The notes beneath the pieces were generated by a model. The model was not told where the DNA came from, ran no database searches, and worked only from the letters and a program-made list of their open reading frames with translations. Shown piece after piece: positions 41,991-50,037 of a stretch of 64,000 nt of DNA (positions are counted from its first letter, which is position 1; every line of letters begins with the position of its first letter). The translations under genes and the position numbers were made by a program. Source of the stretch: Croceicoccus sp. Ery15 (GTDB lineage: Bacteria; Pseudomonadota; Alphaproteobacteria; Sphingomonadales; Sphingomonadaceae); NCBI RefSeq assembly GCF_020985305.1, contig NZ_CP087588.1, positions 2,034,501 to 2,098,500 of the forward strand, read 5' to 3'.

Positions 41991-42782
41991 TTACCAGCCC
42001 CCGCTCGCGCCGCCGCCGCCAAAGCTGCCGCCCCCGCCGGAAAAGCCGCCGCCGCCGCCAAAGCCGCCCCCAAAACCGCCGCCGCCAGAGCCGCCGCCCC
42101 AATGATCGTCCCCGCCCCAGATGATCACCGGCCCGCTGCCGCGATACCGATGCCCGCCGCGCAGGCCGCGCAGCAGGGGAATGATAAAGAAGAACAGGAA
42201 GATCAGGAGGAAGATGATTTCGAACATATTGATCCCGTCGCCCTCGCGCTCGCCGGCAGCCTGCTGTTCGGCCTGCGCCGCGATCTTCGCTGCCTCTTCA
42301 GGGGGAAGCTCCAGCTGCTCGATCACCGCATCGGTGCCCGCGACGATGCCGCCCGGCATATCGCCCGATTTAAAGCGTGGCAGGATTTGCCGGTTGATGA
42401 TCAGGAACGACAATCCGTCGGTCAGCACGGGTTCAAGGCCATAGCCGACCTCGATCCGCACCTTGCGTTCATTGGGCGCGACGATCAGCAGGACACCGTC
42501 GTTGCGCTCTTCATCGCCGATGCCCCATGCGCGGCCCAGCCGGTAACCGAAATCGGCAATGTCATACCCTTGCAGGTCGGGCACCGTCGCCACCACGAAC
42601 TGCCGCTGCGTGCGGGTTTCGAACTCTGCCAGTTTCTGGCCCAGCATCGCTTCTTCCGCTGCGGGTATGATATTGGCCGCATCGACTACGCGGCCAGTCA
42701 GCTTGGGGAAATCCTGCGCAAAGGCAGCCGGTGCGGTGCACAGCGCGACCGCAAGCCAGATCAGGGCAATTATCCGTTTCAT
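41991..42782 (-). CDS. TPM-domain protein of YgcG type with Gly-rich tail
   Basis: Membrane-anchored protein of 263 aa: signal peptide (MKRIIALIWLAVALCTAPAAFAQ), TPM domain (about residues 28-165; FPKLTGRVVDAANIIPAAEE, QFVVATVPDLQGYDIADFGY, NDGVLLIVAPNERKVRIEVG, YGLEPVLTDGL), an amphipathic linker, one helix (MFEIIFLLIFLFFFIIPLL), and a C-terminal tail that is nearly all Gly with Phe and Ser (about residues 225-263). This is the canonical YgcG layout. It overlaps the upstream TPM gene by four bases (ATGA) and is followed after two bases by the next. Confidence 0.88.
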   Translation of the reverse strand: MKRIIALIWLAVALCTAPAAFAQDFPKLTGRVVDAANIIPAAEEAMLGQKLAEFETRTQRQFVVATVPDLQGYDIADFGYRLGRAWGIGDEERNDGVLLIVAPNERKVRIEVGYGLEPVLTDGLSFLIINRQILPRFKSGDMPGGIVAGTDAVIEQLELPPEEAAKIAAQAEQQAAGEREGDGINMFEIIFLLIFLFFFIIPLLRGLRGGHRYRGSGPVIIWGGDDHWGGGSGGGGFGGGFGGGGGFSGGGGSFGGGGASGGW

Positions 42783-43309
42783 GTCACATCCGGACCGCCG
42801 GCCTTGGCCAGCAGATCCTCGACCCCTTTTATTCCGGTTAGCACCGCACCCTTGAAATCGCCCGCGCGGGCCAGCGGTTTCATCGCATCGATGATCGCCT
42901 GCCGCTGCGCTTCGGTCGGGCGGACGGGCAAGCCATGACCGGTCGACACGCCAACAAGCCTGTCGGCTGGTGACACGAACACGATCGCCGCATCGTTGCT
43001 GCCCGTCCCGCGTTCCCATCCTGCGTGGAACCGGTTGGTAAAGCGATCGAAACTCTCGCCCCGCAAGCCGCGCGTCGTCATCACCACAATCCTTGCGCCC
43101 GTTTCCGCGCGCGCCAATTCAACCCTTTCGCGCAAGGCCCCCGCCTCTTCGGCAGAGAACAGGCCGATCGGGTCGATCACCGGCTCCACCGTCCGTACCG
43201 GCAGCGGCGCTTTATCGCCTGCCCCTGCCGTTTCGCCCACATAGCGGAAGGCGCCGCCGCTCCATGGCAGCAAGGCGCCCGCCGTCAGCATGAAGGCCAC
43301 CGCGAACAA
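42779..43309 (-). CDS. TPM-domain protein with single N-terminal helix (first of three)
   Basis: At least 176 aa. One membrane helix (FAVAFMLTAGALLPWSGGA) is followed by a TPM domain: VEPVIDPIGLFSAEEAGALR, TGARIVVMTTRGLRGESFDR, NDAAIVFVSPADRLVGVSTG and HGLPVRPTEAQRQAIIDAM. The start is unusual. There is no ATG before the helix. TTG 43309 is one option. A CTG overlapping the lemA stop (GCTCTGACC) would add a basic stretch, VRHPLRHWR, that makes a better positive-inside anchor. The gene lies between lemA and the YgcG-type gene in a tight operon. Confidence 0.82.
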   Translation of the reverse strand: MFAVAFMLTAGALLPWSGGAFRYVGETAGAGDKAPLPVRTVEPVIDPIGLFSAEEAGALRERVELARAETGARIVVMTTRGLRGESFDRFTNRFHAGWERGTGSNDAAIVFVSPADRLVGVSTGHGLPVRPTEAQRQAIIDAMKPLARAGDFKGAVLTGIKGVEDLLAKAGGPDVT

Positions 43310-43353
43310 GCGCCAGTGGCGCAGCGGGTGCCGGACGATGTCGCCTGCTGGGG

Positions 43354-43953
43354 TCAGAGCATCTCACCCAGATCGGGCGCCTGTTCGGCATTGGGCGTCA
43401 CCGCCTCGAACGGCTCCATCGGTTCCGCCCCATGCACCAGCTTGGCGCCGATGATGTCGGGGAATGTGCGGATGGTGGTATTATATTCGCGCACCGCCTC
43501 GTTATAATCGCGCACGGCGACATTGATGCGGTTCTCGCTGCCTTCGACCTGGCTTTGCAGCATCTGGTAATTGGTGATGCTCTTCAGGTCGGGATAGGCC
43601 TCGAAATTGGCAAGCAGACGGCCCAGCCCCTGCGACAGCGCGCCCTGTGCCTGCGCATATTCGGCCATCTTGGCGGCATCGCCCAGATCGTCGGCACTAA
43701 CCTGAATGCTCGTCGCCTTGGCGCGCGCCTCGATCACGTCAGTCAGAATGCCGCGCTCCTGCTCGGCCGCGCCCTTGGCGACGGCGGCAAGGTTCGGGAT
43801 CGCCTGTGCCCGGCGGTCATAAGCGTTCTGCACATCGGCCCAGCGCGCCTTGGCCTCTTCCTCGGCAGTGGGCACGGAATTGATGCCGCATGCGGCCAGC
43901 ATGCTGGCCAGCGCAGCCGCAAGAACGATGCGCAGCGGATTGGTGATTGCCAT
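43354..43953 (-). CDS. lemA: LemA family protein
   Basis: LemA-like membrane protein of 199 aa. MAITNPLRIVLAAALASMLAACG is a signal with a lipobox (LAAC) rather than the usual plain anchor. The family core follows: AYDRRAQAIPNLAAVAKGAA, QGALSQGLGRLLANFEAYPD, LKSITNYQMLQSQVEGSENR, INVAVRDYNEAVREYNTTIR and FPDIIGAKL. It forms a long antiparallel helical bundle in the periplasm. LemA genes are very commonly next to TPM/YgcG genes, as here, so they probably act together. It is the first gene of the operon. Confidence 0.92.
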   Translation of the reverse strand: MAITNPLRIVLAAALASMLAACGINSVPTAEEEAKARWADVQNAYDRRAQAIPNLAAVAKGAAEQERGILTDVIEARAKATSIQVSADDLGDAAKMAEYAQAQGALSQGLGRLLANFEAYPDLKSITNYQMLQSQVEGSENRINVAVRDYNEAVREYNTTIRTFPDIIGAKLVHGAEPMEPFEAVTPNAEQAPDLGEML

Positions 43954-44175
43954 GGCGGTCGGTTCCCCTCTCGGTCGACGAAAGACAGTTGCGGGAATAC
44001 GGCCATTCGCACCCCCTCTCACGACAGATACTATAGGGTGCGCTGCGCGCTCAACAAGGGCAGAGCAACCCTGAATTTAAAAGGGGATTCTTACCGGTCC
44101 GCCCAGCCCTATTGCCATATGCCGCCCAGCCGTTAACTCTTGGCGCGTTGCAGACAACAGGGGAAACGGCGTCGC

Positions 44176-44637
44176 ATGCTCACCGAATTCAAGAAATTCA
44201 TCGCCCGTGGCAATGTGCTCGATCTGGCGGTCGGCGTCGTCATCGGCGCGGCTTTCGGCAAGATCACGACCTCGCTGACCGAAAATATCATCATGCCGCT
44301 GCTGGGCTGGATTTTCGGCACGATGGACTGGTCGAACCATTTTATCCTGCTCGGCTCCATCCCCGAGGGGTATGAGGGCGATCCCGCCAATTTCGCCGCC
44401 CTGAAAGAAGCGGGCGTGCCGATGATCGGCTATGGCGACCTGATCACCCAGATCATCAATTTCCTGCTGATCGCCTTTGCCCTGTTCCTGCTGGTGCGCG
44501 GCGCGAACAAGATCATCGAAGAAGCCGAAAAGCAGAAAAAGGAAGCCGAGGCGACGAGCGAGGAAGAAGCGGTGACCACCGATCCCACGCTCGACGTGCT
44601 CAAAGAAATTCGCGACCAGCTGGCTGCCAAGGGCTGA
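44176..44637 (+). CDS. mscL: Large-conductance mechanosensitive channel
   Basis: Emergency osmotic valve of the inner membrane, 153 aa. The amphipathic N-terminus MLTEFKKFIARGNVLDLAVG leads into the first helix with VVIGAAFGKITTSLTENIIM, a periplasmic loop with SIPEGYEGDPANFAALKEAG, a second helix GDLITQIINFLLIAFALFLL, and a basic-acidic C-terminal bundle ending EIRDQLAAKG. All the family signatures are present. The ribosome site is GGGGAAACGG, at slightly long spacing. A 43-aa membrane protein gene follows 30 bp downstream. Confidence 0.96.
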   Translation: MLTEFKKFIARGNVLDLAVGVVIGAAFGKITTSLTENIIMPLLGWIFGTMDWSNHFILLGSIPEGYEGDPANFAALKEAGVPMIGYGDLITQIINFLLIAFALFLLVRGANKIIEEAEKQKKEAEATSEEEAVTTDPTLDVLKEIRDQLAAKG

Positions 44638-44667
44638 TACGCTTCGCACAATACAGGAGATAGCAGG

Positions 44668-44799
44668 ATGGAAGAGCTTCCCGGCTGGCTGGTAATCGGC
44701 TGGGGGCTCTTCGTCCTCGGCATGCTGGTGCAAATCGGCACCAGCCTCGACAAGATCGCAAAGGCGCTTGACCGCAAAGAACCGCCCGAAGGCGAGTAG
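44668..44799 (+). CDS. Small single-helix membrane protein, 43 aa
   Basis: ATG 44668 preceded by AGGAGA; stop TAG at 44797. The sequence MEELPGWLVIGWGLFVLGML continues as one transmembrane helix and then has a basic-acidic tail (LDKIAKALDRKEPPEGE). It lies 30 bp after mscL on the same strand, so both may be on one transcript. The helix and amphipathic tail fit a small membrane accessory protein. No homologous family is known to me. Confidence 0.62.
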   Translation: MEELPGWLVIGWGLFVLGMLVQIGTSLDKIAKALDRKEPPEGE

Positions 44800-44863
44800 C
44801 TGCGTATCGGCCAAGCGCGATTTGTTTCGCGCTCACTTCACATTAAGATCGGGATCGCTATAT

Positions 44864-45216
44864 GGGGCGTGCCGGTTTCGACCGGCTATGGCGATAAATT
44901 GCGGTGTGCAATAGGCACAGCGGACCCGGGGGCAGTACCCGGCGGCTCCACCAAATACACCCGTTGTCGGGGAATTGGTATCAGGGGGCCGAACCAGGAT
45001 CGACGTGTGTTGAAAGGCACTGTTTTCGCCCGGGCTGAGTAACCCGTTAAAGGCTCAAAACCTACAAGTGCCAACGACAACGAAGCACTCGCTCTCGCTG
45101 CGTAATTTTACGGCCTAACGGCCCGAATTTACAAAGCTAAAGCGCGGTTGGACCCACCGGGCAACAGAAGCGGATTCCGGGGGCCCGGGGGCGGGCCTAG
45201 CAACAGAATCGCCCCC
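44864..45216 (+). ncRNA. ssrA: Transfer-messenger RNA, permuted two-piece type
   Basis: Rescues stalled ribosomes and tags their products for proteolysis. The acceptor piece comes first and ends CGGCGGCTCCACCA at 44953; the coding piece starts about 44985 with GGGGCCGAACCAGGATCGAC. CGGCTCC and GGGGCCG pair as the seven-bp acceptor stem, proving the permuted order of alphaproteobacteria. The tag frame (45070-45105) encodes ANDNEALALAA and a TAA stop. A GGGGGCG/CGCCCCC hairpin with a T-rich tail (45187-45216) ends the transcript. The outer ends are approximate. ClpXP, which degrades tagged proteins, is encoded 10 kb away. Confidence 0.93.
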
Positions 45217-45319
45217 ACCTTTCTTCATCTCCGTACCGACACCGAACGCCCCGGTTGCGAACCGGCCCTGTCTTCGCAATAGACGGGAAGTGCGGCGATC
45301 AACCGAGCCGTTCAGAAAT

Positions 45320-45762
<443 letters not shown>

Positions 45763-45818
45763 GCTAGCTTGATAGCGCGAAACGCATGGCTGACAAGTGA
45801 ATTAAGCGGGGCCGCGGC

Positions 45819-46547
45819 CTAGCGCGTGACGCCGCGGTCGCGGTCGAGCAGCAAGGCGAACAGCATGGCGCGAATCTCGCCATCGACCTCGCCGTCGATA
45901 CATTCGGGGCGAAACCGCCGCTGGAACGCGCGCACCGCCGCATGGCCATCGGAAATGTCATAGCCGAACCGTTCCAGCGCCAGAAAGAACGCCCCGTCAT
46001 TTTCGAACGGATCACCCAGCCGTATACCGGGACGCGGCAGCGCCAGCCGATGTTTCGCCAGCCGTGCCCAGTCGAACATTTCGCCGGGGTCCACCTTGCG
46101 CCGCGGGGCTACATCGGAATGGCCCACCACATTCGCCCGCGGAATATCGTGCCGCTTCACGATATCGGCCAGCAGGATGCACAGCGTTTCCATCTGCGGA
46201 TCGGTAAAGGGTTCATAGCCCCATGTGTGGCCGGGATTGTCCATCTCGATCCCGATGCTGGCCGAATTCACGTCGGTATTGCCGCGCCAGTACGATTTGC
46301 CCGCGTGCCACGCGCGCTTGTCCTCATCCACCAGCCGCACCAGCTCGCCTTGGCGCGTGATGCAGTAATGGGCGCTGACTTCCGCCTCGGGATCGCACAT
46401 GCGGGCGATCGCCTCTTCGACATCAGGCATGTCGGTATAATGCATGACCACCATGCTGACAGGCAGCTTGCGCACGTTGAAATTGGGCGAAGGGCAATCG
46501 CGGACCACCGGCAGCCCGTCGCCCGGTTTTGCGCCCTTTTCAGCCAC
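45819..46547 (-). CDS. N-acetylmuramoyl-L-alanine amidase (AmiD-like)
   Basis: Zinc amidase of 242 aa that cleaves the peptide from muramic acid. The Amidase_2 domain spans about residues 25-170 with zinc ligands in VVMHYTDMP and VVGHSDVAPRRKVDPGEMF, and catalytic context in RAWHAGKSYWRGNTDVNSAS and IGIEMDNPGHTW. A C-terminal peptidoglycan-binding repeat follows (FLALERFGYDISDGHAAVRA, FQRRFRPECID). No signal peptide is obvious, so the enzyme may be cytoplasmic and act in wall recycling like AmpD, or be exported otherwise. Its start overlaps the chpT stop by 8 bp. Confidence 0.92.
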   Translation of the reverse strand: MAEKGAKPGDGLPVVRDCPSPNFNVRKLPVSMVVMHYTDMPDVEEAIARMCDPEAEVSAHYCITRQGELVRLVDEDKRAWHAGKSYWRGNTDVNSASIGIEMDNPGHTWGYEPFTDPQMETLCILLADIVKRHDIPRANVVGHSDVAPRRKVDPGEMFDWARLAKHRLALPRPGIRLGDPFENDGAFFLALERFGYDISDGHAAVRAFQRRFRPECIDGEVDGEIRAMLFALLLDRDRGVTR

Positions 46548-47196
46548 GGGGCAAAATGGCGCCCAGCACCAGCGCCCCGCCCGCGCCTTCTGCCGGGGTC
46601 AGCGCGTGCTGCACCCCGCCGCCGCATTCCTGCGCCAACAGGCGGACCAGCATGGCAGGGGCGGTATGGGCCGACAGATCATCCATTGCGATCCCGCCTT
46701 CCAGCGCGCGGCCGATATCCTTGTCGAATGCGATCCGCATCCCCTCAGCCCGGACGGCGATTTCATAGCTGCCCTCGCGCTCTTCCGCCGCGATGGCCAG
46801 CGTTCCGCCGCGCGGCAGGGCATCGATGCCGATCAGCGCATAGTTCAAAAGCACCTTGGCCGCCGACTTGGACAATTCGGCCACGGATACGGCCCATTGC
46901 ACGTCGATATCGCGCCCCTCGGCCGCTTGCGCGCGGACCAGTTCCTCGATCTCCGCCGCGGGAAGCTGCGCGTCAAAGCCGCCCGCCGCGCCGAACGCCA
47001 GCCGGAAAAAGCGGAGCCGGGTCGCCGTTCGCCGCGCACCTTGCGCCAGCAGATCGATGCATTGTTCGCGCATTTTCGGGTCAGTTTCATCGACCAGCAA
47101 TTCGATGCCATTCGCCATGCCGCCAACAGGCGACAACAGGTCGTGACACAGGCGCGATGCGATCAGGCTGGCAAGCTGGATGGAATCCGTAGACAT
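46540..47196 (-). CDS. chpT: Histidine phosphotransferase ChpT
   Basis: Phosphotransfer protein of 218 aa relaying phosphate from CckA to CtrA and CpdR in alphaproteobacterial cell-cycle and motility control. The N-terminal helical hairpin carries the phospho-accepting His in LIASRLCHDLLSPVGGMANG. A degenerate ATPase-like domain lacking the nucleotide-binding motifs follows (about residues 85-215; LNYALIGIDALPRGGTLAIA, VRLLAQECGGGVQHALTPAE). Length and layout match Caulobacter ChpT. The downstream amidase overlaps by 8 bp, so both are on one transcript. Confidence 0.92.
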   Translation of the reverse strand: MSTDSIQLASLIASRLCHDLLSPVGGMANGIELLVDETDPKMREQCIDLLAQGARRTATRLRFFRLAFGAAGGFDAQLPAAEIEELVRAQAAEGRDIDVQWAVSVAELSKSAAKVLLNYALIGIDALPRGGTLAIAAEEREGSYEIAVRAEGMRIAFDKDIGRALEGGIAMDDLSAHTAPAMLVRLLAQECGGGVQHALTPAEGAGGALVLGAILPRG

Positions 47197-47307
47197 TACA
47201 AAGGTTCAGCGCTTCCTATTGGCTATGCCCCCGCCATAACCCGATTGTCGGGGGCAAGAAAGCGCCATGCCCCACATTCCACGGCGAATAGCGGCTTTTC
47301 GGGCCGG

Positions 47308-47706
47308 TCAGGGCAGGATTTGCGGCACTAACGGCATAAAACCCGCAACGTCGCTGACGAACCAGCCGATCGCGCCATCGGGCGTCGCGATGGCCCAGAC
47401 CCGCCCGTCACGCGCCGCCTGCGCCCGATCGGTGGCGGACGGTTCGGGCAGACCGGTGGGATGCGAATGGAAAAAGCCGATCAGCCTTTTGCCGCCGTCC
47501 CTCTCGACCTTGTGCGCGGCGATCAGGGCGGCGGGATCGATCTCGAAATGGCGGGCGCGGTCGGTGGCGACATTGGCGGTCGGGCGAAAGGCATCGATAT
47601 GGGCGCCCTGCCCCAGCAACAATCCGCATGCCTCGTCCGGCACAGCCATGCCGGCGGCAGCGGTCATCGTGTCGATGACGGTTCTTGTCACGGAAAGGTC
47701 CAGCAC
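47308..47706 (-). CDS. JAMM/Mov34-family metalloprotease-like protein
   Basis: Stand-alone JAB domain of about 132 aa. The JAMM zinc motif is complete: the Glu in PDEACGLLLGQG, then FFHSHPTGLPEPSATD with both histidines, Ser and Asp. Such bacterial JAMM proteins cleave isopeptide or peptide bonds, for instance in ubiquitin-like sulfur carriers. No carrier or E1-like gene is visible nearby. There is no ATG in a suitable place. GTG 47706 with GGAAG just upstream is my start; TTG 47736 is the longer alternative and would come within 6 bp of the divergent rluD start. Confidence 0.85.
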   Translation of the reverse strand: MLDLSVTRTVIDTMTAAAGMAVPDEACGLLLGQGAHIDAFRPTANVATDRARHFEIDPAALIAAHKVERDGGKRLIGFFHSHPTGLPEPSATDRAQAARDGRVWAIATPDGAIGWFVSDVAGFMPLVPQILP

Positions 47707-47741
47707 CCATCTTCCATAGCATGGGGGGCAAGCCAATCACC

Positions 47742-48713
47742 ATGGCCGAGGACGATCTGGCGGACAGCGATGATGCCGAACGGATCGAAGGCACGGTCCC
47801 GCCGGGCGAAAGGCTGGACAAGGCGCTCAGCCATGCCAGCGGATTGTCGCGCGAAAGGATCAAGGCGCTGATTGCGGATGGCGCGATCACGCTGAACGGC
47901 AAGGCGGTCACATCGGGGTCGGCCAAAGCCGCAAGCGAAAGCCCCTTTGCAATCGCCGTTCCTGCCCCCGCGCCCGCACAGGCGGTGCCGCAAAACATTC
48001 CGCTCAACGTGGTGTTCGAGGATGAGCATCTGATCATCGTCGACAAGCCCGCGGGTATGGTCGTCCACCCTGCGGCGGGCAATCCCGACGGCACTTTGGT
48101 CAATGCGCTGCTGCATCACTGCGCGGGGCAATTATCGGGTATCGGCGGCGTGGCCCGCCCCGGCATCGTGCACCGGATCGACAAGGATACATCGGGCTTG
48201 CTGGTCGCCGCCAAAACCGATCTGGCGCATGAGGGGTTGGCGCGGCAATTTGCCGACCATTCGATCGATCGCGCCTATCGCGCCGTGGTCAAGGGTCAGC
48301 CCATTCCCGCTGCAGGCACGATCGAGGGACGAATCGGGCGCAGCAGCAAGGACCGCAAGAAAATGGCGGTGCTGGATGATAATGATACGCGGGGAAAACA
48401 TGCAATTACGCATTTCCGGACGATGAAACTCTTGGCGGGTGCGACTTTGGTCGAATGCACGCTGGAAACGGGGCGCACCCATCAGATCCGCGTTCACATG
48501 TCGTCAATCGGTCATGCGCTAATAGGAGACCCTGTCTATGGGCGCTCCGATTCCCGATTTCGACCGATTCTCAATCGGCTATCCTTTCACCGTCAGGCCC
48601 TTCACGCGGCCATGCTGGGATTCACCCATCCCGCAAGCGACAAACGGATACAATTTTACAGCGAGATTCCGCTCGATATGGCGGAACTGATCGATACACT
48701 CGCTCGTACATAG
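47742..48713 (+). CDS. rluD: 23S rRNA pseudouridine synthase RluD-type
   Basis: Converts uridines of 23S rRNA helix 69 to pseudouridine. 323 aa. The N-terminal S4 domain (about residues 15-75: ERLDKALSHASGLSRERIKA, ITLNGKAV) is followed by the RluA-family catalytic domain with the Asp in GIVHRIDKDTSGLLVAAKTD, VVHPAAGNPDGTLVNALLHH and TGRTHQIRVHMSSIGHALIG. The start MAEDDLADSDDAE at 47742 follows a poor ribosome site; an in-frame ATG at 47721 would add seven residues. Divergent from the JAMM gene, and followed by rpoH on the same strand. Confidence 0.94.
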   Translation: MAEDDLADSDDAERIEGTVPPGERLDKALSHASGLSRERIKALIADGAITLNGKAVTSGSAKAASESPFAIAVPAPAPAQAVPQNIPLNVVFEDEHLIIVDKPAGMVVHPAAGNPDGTLVNALLHHCAGQLSGIGGVARPGIVHRIDKDTSGLLVAAKTDLAHEGLARQFADHSIDRAYRAVVKGQPIPAAGTIEGRIGRSSKDRKKMAVLDDNDTRGKHAITHFRTMKLLAGATLVECTLETGRTHQIRVHMSSIGHALIGDPVYGRSDSRFRPILNRLSFHRQALHAAMLGFTHPASDKRIQFYSEIPLDMAELIDTLART

Positions 48714-48831
48714 TGAGAATTTAGGCGGGAAATTCGGGGAAAATACGCCTATAAAAGGAATGTGGTCAGGATTGGGGATGCCCGATTGGGGTCCCGCGAC
48801 TCTGATCGACGCAAGGAAAGGTTTCGCAGAC

Positions 48832-49734
48832 GTGACGAACACAAAACCAACCGTTCCGGCCCTTGGCGGCGAGCAAAGCCTCAACCGCTACCTGTCGGAA
48901 ATCAAGAAATTTCCGGTGCTTACGGCTGAGCAGGAATATATGCTCGCCAAGCGCTATGCCGAGCATGAAGATCCTGAGGCAGCGGCCCAGCTGGTCACCA
49001 GCCATCTGCGACTCGTGGCGAAAATCGCCATGGGCTATCGCGGCTATGGCCTGCCCGTGTCCGACCTGATCTCCGAAGGCAATGTCGGCCTGATGCAGGG
49101 CGTGAAGAAGTTCGAGCCCGATCGCGGCTTCCGCCTCGCTACCTATGCGATGTGGTGGATCAAGGCCTCTATTCAAGAGTTCATCCTGCGGTCCTGGTCG
49201 CTGGTCAAGATGGGCACGACCGCTGCGCAGAAGAAGCTGTTCTTCAATCTGCGCCGGATGAAGAAGAACCTCGAAGCCTATGAGGATTCGGATCTTCACC
49301 CCGACGATGTGGCAAAGATTGCAACCGATCTCGGCGTACCCGAGCAGGAAGTGATCAATATGAACCGGCGCATGATGATGGGCGGCGATGCGTCGCTCAA
49401 CGTCTCCATGCGCGCGGACGAGGAAGGATCGGGCCAGTGGCAGGACTGGCTGACCGACGATCGTCCGCTGCAGGACGAAACGGTCGCCGACGCGGAAGAA
49501 AAACAGGTCCGTCACGACATGCTGGTCGAGGCAATGGACGTGCTGAACGACCGCGAAAAGCACATTCTGACCGAACGTCGCCTGACCGACGATCCGCAAA
49601 CGCTGGAAGAGCTTTCGCAGGTCTATGATGTCAGCCGCGAACGCATCCGCCAGATCGAGGTGCGCGCGTTCGAGAAGATCCAGAAGGCGATGAACCGCAT
49701 TCTGGAAGACCGCATGAGCCCTGCGCTGGCCTGA
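48832..49734 (+). CDS. rpoH: RNA polymerase sigma factor RpoH (sigma-32)
   Basis: Heat-shock sigma factor of 300 aa. Region 1.2 has LNRYLSEIKKFPVLTAEQEY. The diagnostic RpoH box in region 2.4-3 reads RSWSLVKMGTTAAQKKLFFN and LRRMKK. Region 2 holds GNVGLMQGVKKFEPDRGFRL and ATYAMWWIKASIQEFILRSW. Region 4 holds LEELSQVYDVSRERIRQIEV. The start is GTG 48832 (MTNTKPTVPALGG) with AGGAAAGG upstream; the longer frame upstream is untranslated leader. Chaperone and protease genes around it (tig, clpP, clpX) are plausible targets. Confidence 0.95.
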   Translation: MTNTKPTVPALGGEQSLNRYLSEIKKFPVLTAEQEYMLAKRYAEHEDPEAAAQLVTSHLRLVAKIAMGYRGYGLPVSDLISEGNVGLMQGVKKFEPDRGFRLATYAMWWIKASIQEFILRSWSLVKMGTTAAQKKLFFNLRRMKKNLEAYEDSDLHPDDVAKIATDLGVPEQEVINMNRRMMMGGDASLNVSMRADEEGSGQWQDWLTDDRPLQDETVADAEEKQVRHDMLVEAMDVLNDREKHILTERRLTDDPQTLEELSQVYDVSRERIRQIEVRAFEKIQKAMNRILEDRMSPALA

Positions 49735-50037
49735 TCGCAACAAACCCGACCGTTACTGCGGGTATTTACTGCAAGCATTGGGCAGCAGATTTTCGCTGCC
49801 ATCCCGTTGTCGGGCAGGCTATCCTGCTCGACAACGGGATTGGGCTGGCGCGCTTGGCAGTCGGACCAGAGTATCCATGCTAAGGCGCATGGGCGAGAAA
49901 ATTGCTTTTGACCGCGCCCGGATGAAATCATCCGCGATGGTCCCGCTATCCCACCAAACCCCTGCCCCAAGCGCGAGCAAAAGGCCGCAGTCGCAGAACC
50001 GTTTTGCACCGGCCAAAGCTGCGCTAGATGCAGCATC
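49735..50037. other. Region between rpoH and mtgA with two tandem hairpins
   Basis: No gene is visible. GGCAGC/GCTGCC forms a small hairpin at 49781-49800. It is followed immediately by a large inverted repeat at 49801-49840: 18 bp per arm (ATCCCGTTGTCGGGCAGG and its near-perfect inverse, one wobble) with a 4-nt loop. Neither is followed by a T run. They may stabilise the 3' end of the rpoH message or block read-through into mtgA. Confidence 0.7.
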
